Shown here in pieces: positions 19,165-28,921 of a stretch of DNA of 64,000 bases. The notes beneath the pieces are model-generated. The model did not search any database and was not told the DNA's origin. It saw only the letters and a program-made list of their open reading frames with translations. The stretch is from positions 124,001 to 188,000 of the forward strand of contig NZ_LQQO01000001.1 in the NCBI RefSeq assembly GCF_001619955.1, read 5' to 3'. Position 1 is the stretch's first letter. Every line of letters starts with the position of its first letter. Position numbers and translations under genes: made by a program. Origin of the DNA: Sphingomonas hankookensis (GTDB lineage: Bacteria > Pseudomonadota > Alphaproteobacteria > Sphingomonadales > Sphingomonadaceae).

Positions 19165-20673
19165 ATGAGCATCGAATTTCTGGCACCCGACGTCGACGAA
19201 CTGACCCCGCGCATCACCGTGATCGGCGTCGGCGGGGCCGGCGGCAACGCGATCGCGAACATGATCCGTGCCGAGGTGCAGGGGGTCGAGTTCCTCGTCG
19301 CCAACACCGACGCGCAGGCGCTGAAGCAGTCGGAAGCGCCGCAGCGTATTCAGCTGGGTGCGAAGATCACGCAAGGGCTGGGCGCCGGCAGCCGTCCCGA
19401 AATCGGACGTGCGGCGGCCGAGGAAACGATCGAGCAGGTGCAGAAGTCGCTTGAGGGCGCGCACATGTGCTTCATCGCCGCCGGCATGGGCGGCGGCACC
19501 GGCACCGGCGCCGCTCCCGTGATCGCCAAGGCCGCGCGCGAGATGGGCATCCTGACCGTCGGCGTCGTGACCCGTCCCTTCGCATTCGAGGGCAAGCGCC
19601 GCGCGAAGTCGGCCGAGGCCGGCATCGAGGAACTTCAGAAGTACGTCGACACGCTGATCGTCATCCCGAACCAGAACCTGTTCTTGATCGCGAACGCCAA
19701 CACGACCTTCAAGCAAGCCTTTGAAATGGCGGACGAAGTGTTGCAGCAGGGCGTGCGCGGCATCACCGACCTGATGGTCATGCCCGGCCTGATCAACCTC
19801 GACTTCGCCGACGTGCGGTCGGTGATGCAGGAAATGGGCAAGGCGATGATGGGCACCGGCGAGGCCGAAGGTGACAACCGCGCGATCGAGGCGGCGCAGC
19901 AGGCGATCGCCAACCCGCTGCTCGACGGCGTGTCGCTGAACGGTGCCAAGGGCGTGATCGTGTCGATCACCGGCGGCGACGACATGCGCCTGCTCGAAGT
20001 CGACGAAGCCGCGAACCACATCCGCGAACTGGTCGACGACGACGCCAACATCATCTGGGGTTCGGCGTTCAACACCGAACTGGAAGGCAAGATCCGCGTC
20101 TCGGTCGTCGCGACCGGCATCGAGGACGAAGCCCCGTCACAGGCCCAGCCGGCTCCGGCCCAGGCCGAACCGACCCGCGCCTTCTCGTTCAACGCGCCGC
20201 GCCGGCCGGCCGCGCCGACCGCTCACGCCGCCGCCCCGGTCGCGCCGAGCGGTGCCGCCGCCGAACATCTGGAAGAAGCGCCGGCGCCTGCGCCGATGGA
20301 TCGTTTCCCGCAGGGCATCAGCCAGCCGTCGGTGTCGGAACGCGTCGTGCCGCACTCGGCCTATGACACGCCCGCCACGGCGGCGCAGGACGAGGACGAA
20401 CTGGTGCTGGGCGCCGAACAGGCCGCAGCCCCGATGCCCGCGCCGACCCCGGCGAGCGACTTCGGTACCTCGTCGAACGACGGCCGCCGCCGCTGGCTGA
20501 CCCCGGACGCTCCGGCCGAAGCCCCACGCGAGGAAGCGGCCCCGGCGCGCAAGCCCGGCGGCACGCTGTTCGAACGCATGGCCAATGCCGGCCGCGCACC
20601 CGCCCGCGGCACCGACGATGCCAAGGAACCGCTGGACATCCCGCGCTTCCTGCACCGCCAGAACAACCAGTAA
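19165..20673 (+). CDS. ftsZ: Cell division GTPase FtsZ
   Basis: 502 residues, tubulin-like GTPase forming the Z ring. [12 protein letters not shown] is at 19-30 and the tubulin signature GGGTGTG at 109-115. The T7 loop contains [11 protein letters not shown], with the catalytic Asp residues. The GTPase core ends near residue 320. A linker of about 165 residues rich in Ala, Pro and Glu follows, then the terminal peptide DIPRFLHRQ, which binds FtsA and other partners. ATG 19165 follows AGGGAGA by eight bases. The 110-base gap after ftsA holds the short palindrome CCCGGTGCCGGCCGGG at 19131-19146. Confidence 0.96.
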   Translation: MSIEFLAPDVDELTPRITVIGVGGAGGNAIANMIRAEVQGVEFLVANTDAQALKQSEAPQRIQLGAKITQGLGAGSRPEIGRAAAEETIEQVQKSLEGAHMCFIAAGMGGGTGTGAAPVIAKAAREMGILTVGVVTRPFAFEGKRRAKSAEAGIEELQKYVDTLIVIPNQNLFLIANANTTFKQAFEMADEVLQQGVRGITDLMVMPGLINLDFADVRSVMQEMGKAMMGTGEAEGDNRAIEAAQQAIANPLLDGVSLNGAKGVIVSITGGDDMRLLEVDEAANHIRELVDDDANIIWGSAFNTELEGKIRVSVVATGIEDEAPSQAQPAPAQAEPTRAFSFNAPRRPAAPTAHAAAPVAPSGAAAEHLEEAPAPAPMDRFPQGISQPSVSERVVPHSAYDTPATAAQDEDELVLGAEQAAAPMPAPTPASDFGTSSNDGRRRWLTPDAPAEAPREEAAPARKPGGTLFERMANAGRAPARGTDDAKEPLDIPRFLHRQNNQ

Positions 20674-20684
20674 CACTTTCGGCG

Positions 20685-21086
20685 ATGCCGCCACGTGCAA
20701 CGTTCCACGTGGCGGCTCGCTTCGCGCTGGCCGTTCAGATAGTCGGCTTCTCGGCTGGAGCCTTCAACCACGCTCGCGATTTCCTGACCCGCGGTTGGCG
20801 TCCGTATCGCTGGGCGCCGATGCCGGCGTTCGAAATTTACTGGTCGGCGCTGCTGTTCCTCGACCTTGCCGTGGTCGTGCTATTGTCCACCGGACGCATA
20901 CGCCCGGGCCTGCTCCTCGCCGTCGCGATCATGGTCAGCGACGTGGCCATCAATATCGCCGCGACCCGGATGGCGGGTGCTGCCGGCTTCGGTTCAGCGC
21001 TGCTCTGGCAGTCGGTATTCCTTGGGTTCGTCGTCGGATCGGTCGGGCTTCTCTGGATCGCAGCGCGACCTGTCGTCGATCACTGA
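20685..21086 (+). CDS. Membrane protein of unknown function downstream of ftsZ
   Basis: 133 residues from ATG 20685, or 125 from GTG 20709. About four membrane helices: 12-28, 49-67, 73-93 and 103-126. A short loop carries HARDFLTRGWRPYRWAP. I recognise no family with certainty; the size and topology resemble small DoxX-like membrane proteins of sphingomonads. It starts 11 bases after the ftsZ stop. A strong hairpin covers the first start codon region, which may set its expression apart from ftsZ. Confidence 0.65.
   Translation: MPPRATFHVAARFALAVQIVGFSAGAFNHARDFLTRGWRPYRWAPMPAFEIYWSALLFLDLAVVVLLSTGRIRPGLLLAVAIMVSDVAINIAATRMAGAAGFGSALLWQSVFLGFVVGSVGLLWIAARPVVDH
20687..20716 (+). other. Perfect 11-bp hairpin at the ftsZ 3' end / next start codon
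   Basis: GCCGCCACGTG (20687-20697) and CACGTGGCGGC (20706-20716) pair perfectly around an 8-base loop. The stem begins two bases after the ATG at 20685 and 14 bases after the ftsZ stop. There is no following T-run, so it is a poor intrinsic terminator. It could protect the ftsZ mRNA end or hide the start of the downstream gene. Confidence 0.6.
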
Positions 21087-21399
21087 CGGCGTCACCGGTC
21101 GTTCGCTGAGCGAACCATTTCCTACAGTGCCTGACCGTGCCATAGTGCGGCTCGACGCTTCTTGACTTCGCTGCCGCCTGTATTGGCCTGACCCTGCCGC
21201 GCATTCGGTCGCTCGAGCGAATGTAACAAATGATGCCGTAACGCCCCGGCATGGACGACGCGCAAAACGCGCACGAGTGTGAACTTAGTGAACTTTGGAC
21301 CCGGCCGGCTCGCTTCATCGTCACCACCACTCACTTCGTCGCCGCGACGACACCTGAACATTCCCCGTTCAGCCGCTACATGGTTAAGCGGACCGGCCC
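21087..21399. other. 313-base intergenic region before the TPR/SPOR gene
   Basis: No convincing gene or RNA is visible. It holds a short hairpin GTTCGC-TGA-GCGAAC at 21101-21115 followed by CATTTCC, a weak terminator candidate for the membrane gene upstream. ATGGTTAA at 21380-21387 is the complement of TTAACCAT, a half-site-like match for the cell-cycle regulator CtrA. It lies 12 bases before the ATG of the next gene. Neither is strong evidence of function. Confidence 0.3.
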
Positions 21400-23334
21400 A
21401 TGACCCAGTTCAACCCGCTCCGCGTCGCGCTTCTGCTCGCCACCGCCGCGCCTCTGCCCGTGCTGGCGCAGCCCGGTGCGATCGTCCAGCCGCTGACCCC
21501 CAATGCCGACCGGCTGTCGGAACAGATGCGCATCCTCGGTCGCAGCCCGAACGACGTCTCGGCGCTGATCGAGGCGGGGCGGCTATCGGGCAAACTGGGC
21601 GATACCGACGCGGCGATGCAGTTCCTTGCGCGTGCCGAAAAGGTCGCGCCCAACGACCCCCGCATCCGCGCCGCGCGCGGCATTTCGCTGGTGGCGATGG
21701 AGCGTCCGGGCGAGGCGCTGGCGATGTTCGCCTCCGCCGAGCGGGCCGGAGTGTCGATGACGCCCTACCTCGCCGAGCGCGGTCTGGCCTATGACCTGCT
21801 CGGTCGCGGTTCGCTCGCGCAGGCCGACTATCGACAGGCGTTGCGGGCCGGCGAGGACGATGAACTCACCCGCCGCCTTGCCCTGTCGCTCGGCATCGAC
21901 GGCAACCTCGCCGAATCGACCGCGGTGCTGAACCCGCTGCTGCAAAAGGGCGACCGTGCCGCCTGGCGGGTGCGGGCCTTCGTCCTCGCCATGTCGGGCG
22001 ATGCGGCCGGCGCGGACAAGATCACCGCCAGCATGCTGCCGGGCTTCTCGGCCAGCCTCTCGCCCTTCTTCCGCCGCCTGCCACAGCTGGCCGGCGCGGA
22101 CCGGGCGTTCGCCGTCCATTACGGTCGTCTCGCGCCCAGCCCGGAACGGCTGGCCGACGCCCGGCTAGCCCCGCCGCTGCCCGCGCCGGTCCGAACCGCG
22201 CCGGTCGCGCTCGCGTCCGCTACCCCCGCAGCGCCGGTCGCCACGACGGCGCGCACCGTCACGCGCGCGCCTACCATGGCCGAACGCCGGGCCGAGCGGC
22301 AGCGGCAGGCACAGGCGGCGCAACAGGCCCAGGCCGATGCCGCCCGCCGCGCCGCCGACGTCCAGGCGCAACAGCTCGCCCAGGCCCGTGCCGACGAAGC
22401 CGCCCGCCGCGCTGCGCTGGCCCAGCGGCAGCAGGTCGCCGCGCAACAGGCCGAACAGGCGCGCATCGCCGAAGCGACCCGGGTCGAGGCACAGCGCGTC
22501 GCCGCACGTCAGGCTGAGGAACGCCGCCTCGCTGCCGAAGCGCTCGCTGCCCGCGACCGCGCCGAACAGGCTGCCCGTCCGCCGGTCCAGGTCGCATCCG
22601 CCCCGGTTCCGGTGACCATCGTCGATCGCCCGGCGGAACCCGCCCCGACACCGCCCGCCGCCGCTCCGGTGGAAGTCGCCAGCGTTGCCCCGCCGGCCGC
22701 AGCCCCCGCCGTCTCCAGCGCCGCCGCTACGGTCGCGGCTCGCACGCCGTCGAACGACGACGTGCTCGCCCGCATCATCCGCAACCTCGATATCCCGGCG
22801 TCCGAACTGGGCGTCGGCCCGCCGCCGGCGCCGGTCGCGGCTCCGGCCAGCAGCGCCGCCCTAGCCGCCGACGCGGAGACCGCGCGCCGTGCCGCCGAGG
22901 CGCGTGAAGCCACCGCCCGCGCCGCCGAAGCCGCCGAGGCGAAGAAGCTCGCCGCCGCGCGTGCCGCCACCGCCAAGAAGGCAGCCGAAGCCAAGCGGAT
23001 CGCCGATGAGAAGAAGGCCGCCGCCGCCGAAGCCGCGCGCGAGGCGCAGGCCAAGCGCGCCGATCCCGAACGCCACTGGGTACAGGTCGCCGGTGGCGCC
23101 AATGTCGCCGGCCTGCCCGCCGCATGGGGCATCATGGCCGGCAAGGCGCCGGCGCTGAAGGGTCGGCAGGCATGGACCACGCCGCTGCGCGCCACCAACC
23201 GCCTTCTGACCGGGCCGTTCAAGAGCGATGCGGAGGCGCAGGACTTCGTCAACACGCTGCGCAAATCGGGGGTGCAGGCCTTCACCTTCACCAGCGAGGC
23301 GGGGCAGAAGGTCGCGCGGGTCCCGGTCAAGTGA
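21400..23334 (+). CDS. Secreted TPR and SPOR domain protein
   Basis: 644 residues. A signal peptide (about 1-23, ending PVLAQ) leads to TPR-like helical repeats (about 40-250). Then follow an Ala/Gln/Arg-rich helical region (about 290-400), a Pro/Ala linker, and a second Ala/Glu/Lys-rich helix (about 490-560). The last 80 residues form a SPOR domain (HWVQVAGGANVAGLPAAWG to VQAFTFTSEAGQKVARV). SPOR domains bind glycan strands stripped of stem peptides and mark the septum, so this is probably a periplasmic division or wall-remodelling protein. The domain order is common in sphingomonads. The stop overlaps the next gene (GTGA). Confidence 0.85.
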   Translation: MTQFNPLRVALLLATAAPLPVLAQPGAIVQPLTPNADRLSEQMRILGRSPNDVSALIEAGRLSGKLGDTDAAMQFLARAEKVAPNDPRIRAARGISLVAMERPGEALAMFASAERAGVSMTPYLAERGLAYDLLGRGSLAQADYRQALRAGEDDELTRRLALSLGIDGNLAESTAVLNPLLQKGDRAAWRVRAFVLAMSGDAAGADKITASMLPGFSASLSPFFRRLPQLAGADRAFAVHYGRLAPSPERLADARLAPPLPAPVRTAPVALASATPAAPVATTARTVTRAPTMAERRAERQRQAQAAQQAQADAARRAADVQAQQLAQARADEAARRAALAQRQQVAAQQAEQARIAEATRVEAQRVAARQAEERRLAAEALAARDRAEQAARPPVQVASAPVPVTIVDRPAEPAPTPPAAAPVEVASVAPPAAAPAVSSAAATVAARTPSNDDVLARIIRNLDIPASELGVGPPPAPVAAPASSAALAADAETARRAAEAREATARAAEAAEAKKLAAARAATAKKAAEAKRIADEKKAAAAEAAREAQAKRADPERHWVQVAGGANVAGLPAAWGIMAGKAPALKGRQAWTTPLRATNRLLTGPFKSDAEAQDFVNTLRKSGVQAFTFTSEAGQKVARVPVK

Positions 23335-24491
23335 GGGCATCCTATGCCGCCGACCCGCAGGCGCATGGCGGGCGGCTCCACCCCGAACCGGGCGATGCGA
23401 CTCGCGGCCCGCGCGACGCGTTCCAGCGCGACCGCGACCGGATTATCCATTCGATCAGCTTCCGGCGTCTCCGCCACAAGACGCAGGTGTTCATGGCGCC
23501 CGATGGCGACCATTTCCGCGTCCGGCTGACCCACAGCCTTGAGGTCGCGCAGATCGGCCGTGCCGTCGCCCGCACGCTCGGCCTGAACGAGGATCTGACC
23601 GAGGCCTTGTGCCTCGCCCACGATATCGGCCACCCACCGTTCGGCCATGCCGGGGAGGACGCGCTGGAGGCGGCGATGGCGACCCATGGCGGTTTCGACC
23701 ATAATGGTCAGACGTTGCGCACGCTGACCTGGCTCGACAGCCCCTATCCGCGCTGGCGGGGGCTGAACCTGACCTGGGACACGCTGGAGGGGCTGGCGAA
23801 GCATAACGGCCCGATCCCGACCCCCGGCTGGGCGTTGGCCGAAGCCGACGCGGCACACGGCCTGCGCCTGAACGAATGGCCGTCGCTGGAGGCGCAGATC
23901 GCGGCGATCGCCGACGATATCGCCTATGACAATCACGACATCGACGATGGTCTCCGCGCCGGGCTGCTGACGCTCGACCAGTTGTTGGAGGTGCCGTTCG
24001 TCGCCGCCGGATGGGATGCCGTCCGCGCCCGCTTTCCGGACGTGCCAGCGGCGCGGCTGGTCGGTGAACTCACCCGCTCGCAGATCGGATCGATGGTCAA
24101 CGACCTTATCGCCGAGACGAAGCGTCGCGTGGGCGTCGCGGGCGTCGAAACCGTCGCCGACGTCCGCGCGGCGGGCCAGTGCCTCGCCCATTTCTCGCCC
24201 GAGATGGCGGAAGCCGAGCGGACGCTGAAGCGCTTCATGTACGCCAATCTCTACCACCACCCGCGTCAGCTGGCGGCGGCGGCGATGGCGGAAACGGTCG
24301 TTGCCGGCCTGTTCGCGGCCTATCATGCCGATCCGTCGGCGATGCACGATGGCTGGCGCGAGACGCTGCCGGAGGCGGAGCCGGAGCGCAGTCGCCACAT
24401 CGCCGACTATATCGCCGGCATGACCGACCGGTTCGCGGTGCGCAGCTATCGGCAGGTCGTCGGCCCGATCGACCTGCCCGACGGATTCTGA
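23331..24491 (+). CDS. dgt: dGTPase-like HD-domain triphosphohydrolase
   Basis: 386 residues. Deoxyguanosinetriphosphate triphosphohydrolase-like family, which cleaves dNTPs to nucleoside and triphosphate. Metal-binding residues are H68 in LTHSLEVAQI, the H97-D98 pair in LAHDIGHPPFGHAG, and a later Asp in DDIAYDNHDIDDGL. The N-terminal SFRRLRHKTQVF is a family signature. GTG 23331 overlaps the SPOR gene stop and begins RASYAADP, the usual start of the family. The length is that of the short alphaproteobacterial type 2 group, whose substrate range is broad or unknown. Confidence 0.9.
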   Translation: MRASYAADPQAHGGRLHPEPGDATRGPRDAFQRDRDRIIHSISFRRLRHKTQVFMAPDGDHFRVRLTHSLEVAQIGRAVARTLGLNEDLTEALCLAHDIGHPPFGHAGEDALEAAMATHGGFDHNGQTLRTLTWLDSPYPRWRGLNLTWDTLEGLAKHNGPIPTPGWALAEADAAHGLRLNEWPSLEAQIAAIADDIAYDNHDIDDGLRAGLLTLDQLLEVPFVAAGWDAVRARFPDVPAARLVGELTRSQIGSMVNDLIAETKRRVGVAGVETVADVRAAGQCLAHFSPEMAEAERTLKRFMYANLYHHPRQLAAAAMAETVVAGLFAAYHADPSAMHDGWRETLPEAEPERSRHIADYIAGMTDRFAVRSYRQVVGPIDLPDGF

Positions 24492-24563
24492 CGCCGCTGG
24501 CATAACTCTGCGACAAGTCGGGCGCTGACTGGTGCCTCGAGATGGGCAGCGGAGTCGTGGGCG

Positions 24564-25982
24564 ATGGCGCTTGCGGAGATTGCATGGAACCGGTTCGGGC
24601 TGGGCGCGCGCGGCGATGCGGTGCCGCCGGCCGATCCGAGACGCTGGCTGGTCGACCAGTTCGATCGCTGGAACCCGCGCCCGCCCGCGCTGGGCGGCAT
24701 CGCGACGAGCGGCGTGGCGGGGCAGGCGGTCGCGCAGGCCCGCAGCGAACTGCGCATGGTCCGGCAGGAACGCCGGGCGGCCATGACCGACGCCGCCGCC
24801 ATGCCGATGGCGGCCGACCCGCCCGACATTTGCGCGGCGCAGATCCGGCGCGGCGTCCGCCAATTCTACCTCGATGGCGTTGCCGCCCGGACCGCGGCTG
24901 CGGTGGCCAGCGACACGCCCTTCGTCGAACGCCTCACCCATTTCTGGTCGAACCATTTCGCGGTATCGGCGGACAAGCTGGAGGTGACCGGCCTTGCCGC
25001 CGCCTTCGAATTCGACGCGATCCGCCCGCATGTCCTGGGGCGTTTCCACGACCTGCTGCTGGCGGTCGAGCATCATCCGGCGATGCTGCTATACCTTGAT
25101 CAGGCGCAGTCGGTCGGTCCCGACAGCCCGTTCGGCCAGCGGCGGATGGGCGGCCGCGCCGGGCTGAACGAAAATCTGGCGCGCGAGATACTGGAGCTGC
25201 ACACGCTGGGCGTCCGGACCGGCTATGCGCAGGCCGACGTCACCGAACTGGCGCGTGCGCTCACCGGCTGGACCGTGGCCGGGCTGGGACGGGGCGGGCC
25301 GCGGATCGTGCCGCGCCAGCCGGGCGAGGCGGTGTTCGCCCCGGCGCTGCACCAGCCGGGCGGGCGTCAGATTCTCGGCAAGCGCTATGCCGAAGGCGGG
25401 GCAGGGCAGTCGGCCGCGGTGCTCGCCGATTTGGCGGTCCATCCCGCGACCGCGAAGCACATCGCGACGAAACTGGTCCGCCACTTCATTGCCGACGATC
25501 CGCCGCCTGCCGCCGTCGCGCGGGTCGAACAGGCATTCCTGTCGTCGCGTGGTGACCTGCCGACCGTCTACCGCGCGCTGGTCGCCGCCCCTGAAGGTTG
25601 GACGACGGCCCCGGCCAAGTTCCGTACCCCATGGGAATGGACCGTCGCCACCCTCCGCGCCATCGATGCGCCCGCTACGGAAGGACGGGGGCTGGTCAAT
25701 CTCTTCGCGCAACTCGGCCAGCCGATCTGGCGGCCGGGGCAGCCGATCGGGTTCGACGACATCGCCGCCAGCTGGGCCGGACCGGACGCGCTGATGCGCC
25801 GGGTCGAGGCGGCGGAACGTCTCGTCGGCCGCTTGCGCGAACCGCCCGATCCGCGCGCACTGGCGACGCGGCTGTTTCCCGACAGTCTCGCATCCGCAAC
25901 TGCCGCCGCCATCGCTCGCGCCGAAAGCCCGGCACAGGGCCTCGCGCTGTTGTTCGTCGCGCCCCAGTTCCTGCGGAGATAA
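24564..25982 (+). CDS. DUF1800 domain-containing protein
   Basis: 472 residues of the DUF1800 family (function unknown). Typical stretches are AWNRFGLGARGD at the start, THFWSNHFAVS in the first third, NENLAREILELHTLGV near residue 200 and TELARALTGWTV soon after. In many bacteria DUF1800 genes sit directly before a DUF1501 gene, as here (gap of 3 bases), so the two products likely act together. No signal peptide is obvious from ATG 24564. An earlier start is not supported by a ribosome site. Confidence 0.88.
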   Translation: MALAEIAWNRFGLGARGDAVPPADPRRWLVDQFDRWNPRPPALGGIATSGVAGQAVAQARSELRMVRQERRAAMTDAAAMPMAADPPDICAAQIRRGVRQFYLDGVAARTAAAVASDTPFVERLTHFWSNHFAVSADKLEVTGLAAAFEFDAIRPHVLGRFHDLLLAVEHHPAMLLYLDQAQSVGPDSPFGQRRMGGRAGLNENLAREILELHTLGVRTGYAQADVTELARALTGWTVAGLGRGGPRIVPRQPGEAVFAPALHQPGGRQILGKRYAEGGAGQSAAVLADLAVHPATAKHIATKLVRHFIADDPPPAAVARVEQAFLSSRGDLPTVYRALVAAPEGWTTAPAKFRTPWEWTVATLRAIDAPATEGRGLVNLFAQLGQPIWRPGQPIGFDDIAASWAGPDALMRRVEAAERLVGRLREPPDPRALATRLFPDSLASATAAAIARAESPAQGLALLFVAPQFLRR

Positions 25983-25985
25983 GCC

Positions 25986-27131
25986 ATGACCGACCGGCGA
26001 ACCTTCCTGATCGGCGGCGTGGGCGTCCTGTCCACCGCCTTCGCCCCGCGCCTCGCCTATGCCCGCGCCGCCACCGACCGGCGCTTCGTGTTCATCATCC
26101 AGCGCGGCGCTGCGGATGGCCTCGCGATGCTGATGCCGACCGGCGATCCCGGCTTCGCACCGTTGCGCGGCGCCTGGGCGGAGGACGCGACGGCGGCGCG
26201 CAAGCTGGACGCGATGTTCGCGCTGCATCCGGCGCTGTCGGGCATGGCCGGACTGTACGATGGCGGGGAGGCGCTGTTCGCCCATGCCGTCGCCTCACCC
26301 TATCGCGACCGGTCGCATTTCGACGGGCAGAACGTGCTGGAGACCGGCGGCGCGGAGGCCTATGCGGTGCGCGACGGGTGGCTCAATCGGCTGCTGACGC
26401 TGCTGCCCCGCGACACCGCACGCGCGATCGCCGTCGCCGCCACGGTGCCGTTGGCGCTGCGGGGCACGCAGGAAGTCGCATCTTACGCCCCGTCGGCACT
26501 CCCGGACGCGTCGGGCGACCTGCTGGGGCGGGTGACGCAACTCTATGCCGAAGATCCGCAGCTCCACGGCCTATGGGCGCAAGCCATGCAGACCCGGCAA
26601 CTGGCGCAGGAGGCGGGCGGCGAGGCCGGTCGCAATGCCGCCGCGACCGGAGCGCTGGCGGCCCGACTGCTCGCCCCGGCGGATGGCGCGCGGATCGCGA
26701 TGATCGAGACCGGCGGCTGGGATACCCATGCCGGGCAGCGCGGCCGGCTGAACACGCAACTGAAGGCGCTGGATGCGATGGTGGGCGCACTCAAGACCGG
26801 TCTAGGCTCCGCCTGGAACCAGACGCTGGTGCTGGTCGCGACCGAATTCGGCCGTACCGCGCGGATCAACGGCACCGGCGGCACCGATCACGGCACTGCC
26901 ACCGCGACGATGCTGCTGGGCGGCACGGTGATCGGCAAGCGTGTCGTCGCCGATTGGCCGGGTCTGACCAAGCTGTACGAGGATCGCGACCTGACCCCGA
27001 CCACCGATCTCGACGCGCTGATCGCCGGCGCGGTCGCCGGGCATTTCGGTATCGATCCGGCGCGGACCATGGCCACCCTGTTTCCCGGCAGCACGGGCCG
27101 GCGTCCGGTTGCGGGACTGATCCGGGCGTGA
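25986..27131 (+). CDS. DUF1501 domain-containing protein with a Tat-type signal
   Basis: 381 residues, DUF1501, related to the alkaline phosphatase/sulfatase superfamily. The N-terminus TDRRTFLIGGVGVLSTAF with the cleavage-like AYARA has the twin-arginine RRxFL pattern, so export through the TatABC system encoded later in this window is likely. Family landmarks are FDGQNVLETGG, IETGGWDTHAGQRGRLN, and VATEFGRTARINGTGGTDHG, in which the Asp, Glu and His residues could bind metal. The substrate is unknown. Confidence 0.88.
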   Translation: MTDRRTFLIGGVGVLSTAFAPRLAYARAATDRRFVFIIQRGAADGLAMLMPTGDPGFAPLRGAWAEDATAARKLDAMFALHPALSGMAGLYDGGEALFAHAVASPYRDRSHFDGQNVLETGGAEAYAVRDGWLNRLLTLLPRDTARAIAVAATVPLALRGTQEVASYAPSALPDASGDLLGRVTQLYAEDPQLHGLWAQAMQTRQLAQEAGGEAGRNAAATGALAARLLAPADGARIAMIETGGWDTHAGQRGRLNTQLKALDAMVGALKTGLGSAWNQTLVLVATEFGRTARINGTGGTDHGTATATMLLGGTVIGKRVVADWPGLTKLYEDRDLTPTTDLDALIAGAVAGHFGIDPARTMATLFPGSTGRRPVAGLIRA

Positions 27132-27193
27132 TCCTTTGCAGGGGCGGCGGTATCGGCTAAGCGGCGCGTTTGGATCAATCGACCGGAACCGCC

Positions 27194-28921
27194 ATGACGC
27201 TGTACCCCCGTTTCTTCGCCCATCTCGACCGCGCGCTCGACACGCTCGTCGCCCGTGGCGACCTGCCGGCGGGGTTGGAGCGACGCGCGATCACGGTCGA
27301 ACCGCCGCGTGACACGACCCATGGCGACCTGTCGACCAACGCCGCGATGGTGCTGGCCAAGCCGGCCAGGACCAATCCGCGCGCGCTGGCCGAGCTGCTG
27401 GTCGCCGAGCTTGCCGGCCTTCCCGAAGTCGCTAGCGCCTCGGTCGCCGGCCCCGGCTTTATTAACCTGACGCTCACCGACGACACGTGGCGCGGTGAAC
27501 TGACCGCGATCGCCGACGCCGGCGACGCCTATGGCCGGTCGCAGGTCGGCGCGGGGCAGGTGGTGAACATCGAATATGTCTCGGCCAACCCGACCGGCCC
27601 GATGCACATGGGCCATTGCCGCGGCGCGGTGGTGGGCGATGCGCTCGCAAGCCTGCTGGAATGGAACGGCGCGCGCGTCATCCGCGAATATTATGTCAAC
27701 GATGCCGGCGGGCAGGTCGCCGTCCTCGCCCGCTCGGCGCACCTGCGCTACCGCGAGGCGCTGGGGGAGACGATCACCATCCCGGAAGGGCTGTACCCCG
27801 GGGACTATCTGGTCCCGGTCGGGCAGATGCTCGCGGCCGAATTTGGCGACCGTTACGTCGATGCGCCCGAAGAGGAATGGTTGGCGCTGTTCCGCACCAA
27901 GACGGTGGCAGCGATGCTGGAAATGATCCGCGCCGACCTGCAACTGCTCGGCATCCACCACGACGTCTTTTCGTCGGAAGCGGACCTGCAGGCGGCCGGC
28001 AAGCCCGAAGCGGCGGAGGCATGGCTGCGCGAACGTGACCTGATCTATGACGGCGTGCTCGAGGCGCCGAAGGGCGAATTGCCCGACGACTGGGAACCGG
28101 TCGAACTGCCGCTGTTCCGCTCGACGAAGTTCGGCGACGACCAGGACCGCCCGATCAGGAAGTCGGACGGCAGCTGGACCTATTTCGGCGCCGACCTCGC
28201 CTATCATTTCCAGAAGGCGCAGGGCGCCGATCAGCTGATCGACATCTGGGGCGCGGACCATGCCGGCACGGTCAAGCGGATCGTCGCGGCGGTGCAGGCA
28301 CTGACGGAAGGCAAGACCCGCTTCGACGTGAAGCTGGTGCAGATGGTACGCCTGCTGCGCGGCGGCGAACCGGTCAAGATGTCGAAGCGCGCCGGCAATT
28401 TCGTGACACTGGCCGATGTCGTCAACGAAGTCGGCAAGGACGTCGTCCGCTTCACCATGCTGACGCGCAAGGCCGATGCGCAGATGGACTTCGACTTCGC
28501 CAAGGTGGTCGAGGCGTCGAAGGACAACCCGGTCTTCTACGTGCAATACGCCCATGCCCGCGTCCATTCGCTCGTCCGCCGCGCGGCGGAGGCGGGCATT
28601 GCCGAGGACGCGAACGCCGACCTGTCCCGTCTCGATACGGTCGAGCTGGCGCTGGTGAAGCGCGCGGCGCAGTTCCCGCGTGTCGTCGAAAGCGCGGCGG
28701 CGGCGCGCGAACCGCACCGGATCGCCTTCTATCTCTATGATCTGGCGGCGGAGTTCCATGCGGCATGGAATCTGGGCAATGACGATCCGTCCCGTCGGTA
28801 CCTTCAGGTCGACGACCCTGCGCTGACGCAGGCGCGGCTTTTCCTCGCCCGCGCGATCGGGCAGATTATCCGCAACGGCCTGGCCATCATGGGTGTCGAG
28901 GCGGTCGAGGAGATGAAGTGA
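27194..28921 (+). CDS. argS: Arginyl-tRNA synthetase
   Basis: 575 residues, class I synthetase charging tRNA-Arg. An N-terminal Add1 domain comes first. The catalytic domain follows with PTGPMHMGHCRGAVVGD, where HMGH is the HIGH box, and GADHAGTVKR. VKMSKRAGNF holds the KMSK-like loop near residue 397. The DALR anticodon domain ends in LFLARAIGQIIRNGLAIMGV. I prefer ATG 27194 to TTG 27170 because the conserved LYPRFFAHLDRAL starts just after it. It heads a + strand operon running through tatC. Confidence 0.95.
   Translation: MTLYPRFFAHLDRALDTLVARGDLPAGLERRAITVEPPRDTTHGDLSTNAAMVLAKPARTNPRALAELLVAELAGLPEVASASVAGPGFINLTLTDDTWRGELTAIADAGDAYGRSQVGAGQVVNIEYVSANPTGPMHMGHCRGAVVGDALASLLEWNGARVIREYYVNDAGGQVAVLARSAHLRYREALGETITIPEGLYPGDYLVPVGQMLAAEFGDRYVDAPEEEWLALFRTKTVAAMLEMIRADLQLLGIHHDVFSSEADLQAAGKPEAAEAWLRERDLIYDGVLEAPKGELPDDWEPVELPLFRSTKFGDDQDRPIRKSDGSWTYFGADLAYHFQKAQGADQLIDIWGADHAGTVKRIVAAVQALTEGKTRFDVKLVQMVRLLRGGEPVKMSKRAGNFVTLADVVNEVGKDVVRFTMLTRKADAQMDFDFAKVVEASKDNPVFYVQYAHARVHSLVRRAAEAGIAEDANADLSRLDTVELALVKRAAQFPRVVESAAAAREPHRIAFYLYDLAAEFHAAWNLGNDDPSRRYLQVDDPALTQARLFLARAIGQIIRNGLAIMGVEAVEEMK

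Noticed and set aside
21380..21387. TTAACCAT-like CtrA half-sites (also at 35343-35350)
   Set aside because: Single half-sites without a second TTAA at the proper spacing are frequent by chance; no support for CtrA control.
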